This document shows, one piece after another, positions 60,237 through 64,000 of a stretch of DNA of 64,000 bases. The notes under the pieces were generated by a model. It ran no database searches and was not told where the DNA came from. It was given only the letters and a program-made list of their open reading frames with translations. Position 1 is the first letter of the stretch; the number at the start of each line of letters is the position of its first letter. Where the stretch lies: assembly GCA_963715045.1 (NCBI GenBank), contig CAVQRC010000017.1:206081-270080 (forward strand), in the 5' to 3' direction. This DNA comes from CAVQRC01 sp963715045. GTDB lineage: Bacteria; Planctomycetota; Planctomycetia; Pirellulales; Lacipirellulaceae. The position numbers and the translations under genes are program-made.

Positions 60237-61619
60237 CTAATCGCTCCTGCGAGAGTGGAAGAATTCGTGCTCTGGTTGCCGGGTGTGGCAGACCGTGCAC
60301 TTGCTGATTGGTCCCGCTTCTCCTTGCCAAAGAATCGCCTGGATATCGTCTTCGAGGACCGTGGCTGGTCCCATCGCGTGTGGTGATCCATGGCAGGTTG
60401 CGCACTCGATATCGCCGTGCCCCCTTGAATCCTTAAAGAGCTTGCCGGGCTCCTCGTACTCAAATTCAGGATTCAACTGAGTATGACATCCCGCACAAGT
60501 TGGCTCGCTAACCCAAGGCGTCCGCAATAGATCGGCCACCGCAATCATTCCCCCGTGACAATCCACGCACGTAATGCCTTTGGGCAAGTGAAGATCCCGT
60601 TGACACTCGGTATTGGTGCCCGGATGACACGAATAGCAGGCATTCGTTCTCATCGTGGAGATCGCAGCCGATTCTACTTGCGCCCTTTCTTCCAACAGTG
60701 GCTCTGCAATCTCTGGGTCAACACCGTCAAGCTCGTCAATGAACTTTTGCGACGCGATCAACACTTCCTCCACAGTCATGCGCGAGGCATGCGAGCCATG
60801 GATCGCGTGCGAGAACATCGAAACCCCTGCTACGCCTGTGGTGCCAAGGGCCGGATCAGCATGGCATGCTGCACACAGCACAGGCTTCTGGGATTCCAGG
60901 TTCGTTTTGTGCAGCTTATCGTGCTTGCGAAGAATATCTGTCGCAGCGCTTATTCCCGGCGTGTCATGGCAGTAATTGCAGCTGATTTCCCACGAGACCG
61001 GTACCACGGCGACAGTCTCCGCCAAAAGCCGGCCCTCCTCATCACGCACCCGAACGCGCGCATGCTGAAACGGATCGTTTTCAAAATTGTCGTCGAGGGG
61101 TGTGATCGGGATACCGGAAGCTTCCCAGTGCCCGTTGTTGGCCGGCCGTGCCATTTCTCCAAACAAACCGTTGCCGGTCAGCCCGATGTCTTCAGGAAGC
61201 GGGACCCCGAAAAGTTGCGGCGCGAATTCCCAGAAGTCTGTCTTTGTCGAAGAAACCGTGTTTGCTGGAATCGAATAGCTGACGGTGACATCTCCCTTCA
61301 CGATATCGGGGCTGCTGTCTCGCTTGATTACCTGAGCGCGAAGGTTATTGAACGGTGGCAGGATGCATATCTCCGAAAAATCCGGATTCATGCAGTGCAT
61401 TCCGAGATCGTTGTAGGCCAGAACCACATATCTCCCTTCTGGCGTCTCCCGATTCGGGCGACGCACTAGCTCGTGTTTCGCGCGATACTTCCTTTCAATG
61501 GCTCCCACTTCGCTTTCTGGGATGCCGAATCTCAAGAGAGCAATCAAGGCGGCAAGAGGGAATGCGATCAAGAGAGGATGGAAAGGAAGACGCTGCCGAC
61601 GAGCGAATATGCGTCCCAT
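60237..61619 (-). CDS. Seven-haem c-type cytochrome, membrane anchored, 460 aa
   Basis: Multihaem cytochrome with seven CxxCH motifs: CNYCH, CAACH, CYSCH, CVDCH, CAGCH, CATCH and CTVCH. Start 61619 (MGRIFARRQRLPFHPLLIAF) gives an N-terminal hydrophobic segment (LIAFPLAALIALLRFGI) acting as signal or anchor; the frame opens at 61667. The first ~200 residues lack haem motifs (YVVLAYNDLGMHCMNPDFSE, WEFAPQLFGVPLPEDIG). All seven sites lie in the C-terminal ~240 residues. It is expected in the periplasm, in electron transfer to a terminal enzyme or an external acceptor. No cytochrome maturation or partner gene is adjacent. Confidence 0.92.
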   Translation of the reverse strand: MGRIFARRQRLPFHPLLIAFPLAALIALLRFGIPESEVGAIERKYRAKHELVRRPNRETPEGRYVVLAYNDLGMHCMNPDFSEICILPPFNNLRAQVIKRDSSPDIVKGDVTVSYSIPANTVSSTKTDFWEFAPQLFGVPLPEDIGLTGNGLFGEMARPANNGHWEASGIPITPLDDNFENDPFQHARVRVRDEEGRLLAETVAVVPVSWEISCNYCHDTPGISAATDILRKHDKLHKTNLESQKPVLCAACHADPALGTTGVAGVSMFSHAIHGSHASRMTVEEVLIASQKFIDELDGVDPEIAEPLLEERAQVESAAISTMRTNACYSCHPGTNTECQRDLHLPKGITCVDCHGGMIAVADLLRTPWVSEPTCAGCHTQLNPEFEYEEPGKLFKDSRGHGDIECATCHGSPHAMGPATVLEDDIQAILWQGEAGPISKCTVCHTRQPEHEFFHSRRSD

Positions 61620-61917
61620 GGTGCGATCCTTCAACGGAGCATGCAAACGAACTTCGAAAGTTGTCACGCGACACGAGCGACGACAAATGAGAGATCACCC
61701 TCAAGTCGCAGGGCGAATATACCGCGTGTTTGCGGTGTGTCAAACTACTTCCTAAAGCGAGCACTATTTGTCGAATGCAATCGCCGATTTCCAGGTAGCC
61801 GAACTTGTAAGCGTCGCCGTAACCCGTCACGGGCAGATCGGCGCGTAGCGTGATCGGCGACTCATCTCGTTAGTCCACGATCTGCCCGTGAAAATTGTCG
61901 AATCCGGGGAGATCGCC

Positions 61918-63001
61918 CTAAGACGTATCAAGACTGGGGACCCGAGTCGGTACCGCCGCGGAATCGAAGTAGTTCCGTACGACTTCGTAGAGGTAGTCGA
62001 ATAGCGATCGACCTTGCTGCTCACAGGTTGCGACAGCAGTCCAGATTCGCTCGCACCACTCTCGTCCGGCTTCACTACGGGTTCCCTGTGTCAGTCGACG
62101 GTGAATCGCAACAAATCGGATCGCTTGTTCTGCCAGGTTGGTGGTTGGTTCGACCCCTGGGGTCGTGATGAACGTGAAGAAGCTGTCGAAATGGTTCCAG
62201 ACTCGATCCCCGAGGTTGTCCGCTTCGCAAGTGCCGGGCGACTTGATTACCGCGTCGTAAGCGAGATCATTGCGAACTCGCGTTGAAGCGTTACGAAAGC
62301 CGGATTGCGTGGCGTACTGGTGACGGCGATGAATAATCTGAAACAGCGTGCGGAAGTGCACCAAGAGCCGCTCGCCATGCTTGCGATTCTTCCGGACGGG
62401 ATGTTCAGCGAGGAATTTGACGTCTCGGATGAAATGAGCCAGGCAAAACTGCACGACGACGTTGCAATCCTTCATGTACTTGCGATAAGCACTGAAGTAA
62501 TCGCATCCGAATGACCTGTCTCGTCAATATTCAGTGTGCTTTCGGTTGGCAGCATTGTCAGAAGCTGCTCGTAGGGGTCCAGCAGACTGTCACTGACTTT
62601 GGCCACGACCTTTCGCAGTTGTCCTCGACTGATCGTCACTTCCACACAGTCACGGAGGATGTTCGATGTCCCGCAGTTCTCCACCGCAACACGGTAGTAA
62701 TGGGTCCAAGTGACGTCGATCTCGTCCGGCTCAAAGGGCTTCCGCTGATGCCGCTTGTGGCCCGGCTGACCACCGCGCTTACGTTGCACGGCTCCCTTCC
62801 TCCGCGATATCTTGTCTCCGGATTTGCCCTGATCAGACAGCGGATTAACGATGTCGCTCGAAGGCGGCTTGGAGGAATTGCCCGAATGCTTGGCGCTTTG
62901 GCCGGCTTCGCCTCCACTTCCGCCAACCGCTCTTCAAGCTGCCTGAGTTGTTTGCTCAGCCGTGCGCAGTTGGAACAGCTCGGTTTCTGCCATCTCGCCA
63001 T
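61918..63001 (-). pseudogene. IS66-family transposase remnant with internal deletion
   Basis: The start at 63001 (MARWQKPSCSNCARLSKQL) carries the N-terminal coiled coil (RQLEERLAEVEAKPAKAP). Frameshifts follow, then RKRGGQPGHKRHQRKPFEPDE, the zinc-finger-like GQPGHKR segment, then LRKVVAKVSDSLLDPYEQLL and the first catalytic Asp in STLNIDETGH. Sequence then jumps at about 62512 to CDYFSAYRKYMKDCN. The part normally between DETGH and this block is missing. The C-terminal DDE region is intact (TNLAEQAIRFVAIHRRLTQG, RIWTAVATCEQQGRSLFDYL). No terminal inverted repeats were identified. It is inactive. Confidence 0.82.
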
Positions 63002-63284
63002 AACGACCGAAAGCGTAAACACGCCTGGTCTGAGATGACCGAAACCACGACATTTTGCGGCCTGCTCGCCACTGCTTGCACCGGAACTTGTGCATGCATT
63101 GACGAAGCGAGCAGCACCGATTCAATTCCAGAAACGGGCTTACGCCCGTGAAGGGTTACCAGAATTGGACGCCGTCGCGATCACTGGCGGCGGCACGCTA
63201 CGCATCGGCGACCACCGCAACGGCTCGAGCGATGGCGCCTTCGACATCGCCGACCGTACGCTCGATATCATTCTCGCATCTGTT

Positions 63285-63529
63285 GGCAATCTAGGGCGAC
63301 GCAGCACTCAGCTCTGACCGCGGATCCGGGTGATCTCGACGCCGAGATGAGTGACCTTTTACCGCAAGGGGTGATGGGCGAGGCGGTCGGACTTGAACAA
63401 CCGGTGGGTGGCACTCACCCGTTGATCGGCAATCTCGGACGCAGCACTCCGATCTGACCCCGAATCCGAGTGATCTCGACGCCGACTGAGCGACCTTCTA
63501 CCGCAAGGGTAGCTGAGCGAGGCGGTCGG
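63285..63529. repeat. Direct repeat, two copies of ~104 bp
   Basis: 63285-63390 and 63428-63529 share GGCAAT...GCAGCACTC, TGATCTCGACGCCGA, GAGCGACCTT/GAGTGACCTT, TACCGCAAGG and GAGGCGGTCGG. They are about 85% alike and 143 bp apart. No gene is supported in 63023-64000. Confidence 0.7.
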
Positions 63530-63599
63530 CTCAACTTTAAGAATAAGGATATCACCAGGCTTTGCCGGCTTTGCCGGCTGTGCCGGCAACGGAAGAGGT

Positions 63600-63785
63600 G
63601 GATCGTTCGCGAAGCGAACGAGTAGCTCTCAGGGCACGCTTCGAAGACACCTGCTCCCACAACGCCCAAGAGAGCCGCTAGGATCAAGCCGTGCCACGCT
63701 CCCGTGGGTTCCGCGAGGGCTCGCCGGAGGCTCGCCATCGCTCACCCACGGCTATACGCTGCCGCCCCCTTCGGGGACTGATCGC
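63600..63785. repeat. Diverged relative of the TIR element's inner part
   Basis: Contains GATCGTTCGCGAAGCGAACG and then a segment similar to the element's right half (GGAGGCTCGCCATCGCTC, CCCACGGCTA, TGCTGCCGC-like, GACTGATCGCG). It lacks recognisable TGGGCCCCCGA ends. It may be a fragment of a related element or a shared internal module. Confidence 0.55.
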
Positions 63786-64000
63786 GTCCAGGCCCTCTGG
63801 CCAAGCCGTGAACGTCTCTCCTTCGTCCCCGGGCTGTGAGGGTGCTCTCCTGGATAAGGATCTGGCAGTCGGCCAGGATTGCGATCGAAGATTCCGGCAT
63901 ATGAGCGTCGTTGCTGCGGCTTCGTGTACGAATCCGGCAGGAGGACCTGATCGGTTGATTGCGGTTTCCCTGGATTCGCTTAGACTTCTTAGAGCCGATC

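Noticed and set aside
61918..62789. Two separate hypothetical genes
   Set aside because: Both pieces match successive parts of an IS66 transposase and are best read as one deleted, frameshifted gene.

Overview
The window looks like chromosomal DNA from a Pirellulales-type planctomycete. The indicators are GC-rich DNA, six Cys-type sulfatases, PEP-CTERM and dockerin-tailed secreted proteins, a planctomycete-type extracellular N-terminus (LEPLEPRQLLA) on a CSLREA/beta-helix protein, a DUF1501 protein, a DUF1559 pseudopilin-like protein followed by a small lipoprotein, and an ECF sigma factor next to a Ser/Thr kinase with a TPR tail. Single-base frameshifts occur in many otherwise well-conserved genes, so I read most of them as sequence or assembly errors and annotate those genes at full extent. 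Clear remnants are marked as pseudogenes.

Layout. 1-3351: end of a large PEP-CTERM/dockerin adhesin-like protein. 3501-12471: four sulfatases around a Rieske oxygenase and FAD oxidoreductase pair. 12609-16418: a DUF1501 protein, a thioredoxin-like protein with an in-frame UGA and a SECIS-like hairpin (candidate selenoprotein), and an EEP-family phosphohydrolase. 16781-20678: two tandem paralogous GT4 glycosyltransferases and a fifth sulfatase. 20690-32060: an accessory region of secreted-protein genes, many broken, with segmental copies of gene 3' ends, two copies of a ~737-bp element with terminal inverted repeats and target duplications, a DUF433/DUF5615 toxin-antitoxin pair, a GDSL-like PEP-CTERM protein and a CA/CT microsatellite. 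32061-35875: Ser/Thr kinase and ECF sigma factor. 36275-41235: a truncated PEP/dockerin-type gene, an unknown membrane-anchored protein, a 118-120-bp tandem repeat array and a sixth sulfatase. 41474-51064: a five-gene ATP-grasp / alpha-E / transglutaminase cluster, present as a split set and a fused set. 51496-55409: radical SAM protein, aldo/keto reductase, sugar transferase and nucleotidyltransferase. 55786-61619: ComM-like ATPase, DUF1559 protein with lipoprotein, a duplicate ComM tail and a seven-haem cytochrome c. 61918-64000: an internally deleted IS66 transposase and repeats.

Functional reading. Much of the window fits a polysaccharide-degrading, surface-elaborating lifestyle: sulfatases for sulfated glycans, glycosyltransferases and a polyprenyl-phosphate sugar transferase for exopolysaccharide, and PEP-CTERM proteins sorted to that surface. 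The ATP-grasp/alpha-E/transglutaminase operon is a candidate peptide-ligase and peptidase system of unknown product. The strongest novelty candidates are the UGA-containing thioredoxin-like gene and the transposase-less element inserted in secreted-protein genes. A third is the repeated duplication of gene 3' ends, two of the three next to palindromic repeats.
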